64,000 nucleotides of DNA from Fuerstiella sp. (GTDB taxonomy: Bacteria > Planctomycetota > Planctomycetia > Planctomycetales > Planctomycetaceae): assembly GCA_029245955.1 (NCBI GenBank), contig JAQWOH010000047.1, forward strand, positions 62,001 to 126,000, read 5' to 3'. This document shows, piece by piece, positions 63,725 through 64,000 of the stretch. The notes beneath the pieces were generated by a model, which saw only the letters and a list, made by a program, of their open reading frames with translations, made no database searches and was not told where the DNA came from. Every line of letters begins with the position of its first letter. The first letter of the stretch is position 1. A program made the translations under genes and the position numbers.

Positions 63725-64000
63725 CGCACTCGCCCCGTTCAAGAAGGCGTTCGATGAAAAATACGTCAAGTCATCTGACAATGATGCTCTCAAGGCGGCC
63801 TTCAAATCTGCGAGTTGCAACACCTGCCATGTGAAGGGAAAGAAAAAAGACTGGCTGAACGGTTACGGCGTTCAGCTGGCAAAACGCATTTCCGGCAACG
63901 CCAAAGACCGTCTGGCGATGGCCAAAGCGATCAGCACTGATGCGCAGAAATCCGAGAACGAAAAATTGCTTGCGGAATTGAAGAAAGCACTTAAGGAAAC
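63657..64000 (+). CDS. Small monohaem cytochrome c-like protein (3'-partial)
   Basis: Reads MKKTLQTLTLSIMALLCAMNTCSA as a signal peptide, then a mature protein with C54-N-T-C57-H58 and a Lys-rich helical remainder, open to the right window edge. AAAGGA precedes the ATG. It overlaps the nrfD-like gene by 68 bases in a different frame. Likely a periplasmic electron carrier of the same operon. The 3' end and length are unknown. Confidence 0.82.
   Translation, partial: MKKTLQTLTLSIMALLCAMNTCSALAPFKKAFDEKYVKSSDNDALKAAFKSASCNTCHVKGKKKDWLNGYGVQLAKRISGNAKDRLAMAKAISTDAQKSENEKLLAELKKALKE

Overview
This window looks like a chromosome segment of a planctomycete (Planctomycetota, probably order Planctomycetales). 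The inference rests on gene content. It has a PSD1-type (DUF1549/DUF1553) protein with CxxCH motifs directly followed by a DUF1501 protein, a second DUF1501 protein, several sulfatases, a DUF1080 domain, Tat-exported TIM-barrel and SGNH enzymes, and many secreted proteins of unknown function. Gene density is moderate. No rRNA, tRNA, CRISPR array or complete insertion sequence was recognised.

Layout. 0-3.5 kb: an overlapping methyltransferase/aminotransferase pair and two hypothetical proteins. 3.9-13.4 kb: a secreted zincin, a secreted nitrilase-family amidohydrolase, a two-TM potassium-channel-like protein with RCK domains, a metal-efflux permease with a C-terminal HMA domain, a DUF1080-PQQ sugar dehydrogenase fusion, an SGNH hydrolase and an exported cyclophilin. 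13.6-19.5 kb: DUF1501, a wrecked sulfatase, a GH99-like protein and an intact iduronate-2-sulfatase-like enzyme, which reads as a partly decayed sulfated-glycan locus. 20.0-30.3 kb: a membrane spermidine-synthase-like protein, a broken methyltransferase, the large PSD1/DUF1501 pair and a transposase/integrase tail fragment. 30.3-36.9 kb: agmatine deiminase plus N-carbamoylputrescine amidase (agmatine to putrescine), a pilin-like small protein, a cytoplasmic sulfatase, a DUF58 protein and a beta-lactamase-like serine hydrolase. 37-45.6 kb: small secreted or lipoproteins, a DUF2310 Zn-ribbon protein, a beta-hydroxyacid dehydrogenase, an adenosine/PfkB kinase, then ECF sigma factor, zinc-finger anti-sigma factor and FHA protein. 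45.6-51.2 kb: an HTTM protein with a membrane partner, an XRE regulator, an acyltransferase-fold protein, a Tat-exported sugar isomerase-like protein and an M28 peptidase. 51.3-53.0 kb: a long, badly decayed planctomycete gene. 53.3-60.0 kb: a tripartite RND efflux system with a divergently transcribed TolC-like component. 60.5-64 kb: an electron-transfer operon (small membrane protein, tetraheme cytochrome c, Tat-exported Fe-S protein, NrfD-type quinone-interacting protein, monoheme cytochrome) that runs off the right end.

The main surprises are gene decay and the terminal redox operon. Three genes show multiple frameshifts and/or in-frame stops, and a transposase fragment survives without its element. 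The redox operon has no catalytic subunit inside the window, a Cys-rich segment ahead of a Tat motif, and a 68-base out-of-frame overlap between nrfD-like and cytochrome genes. All functional names come from sequence motifs and recall of protein families; no database search was run.
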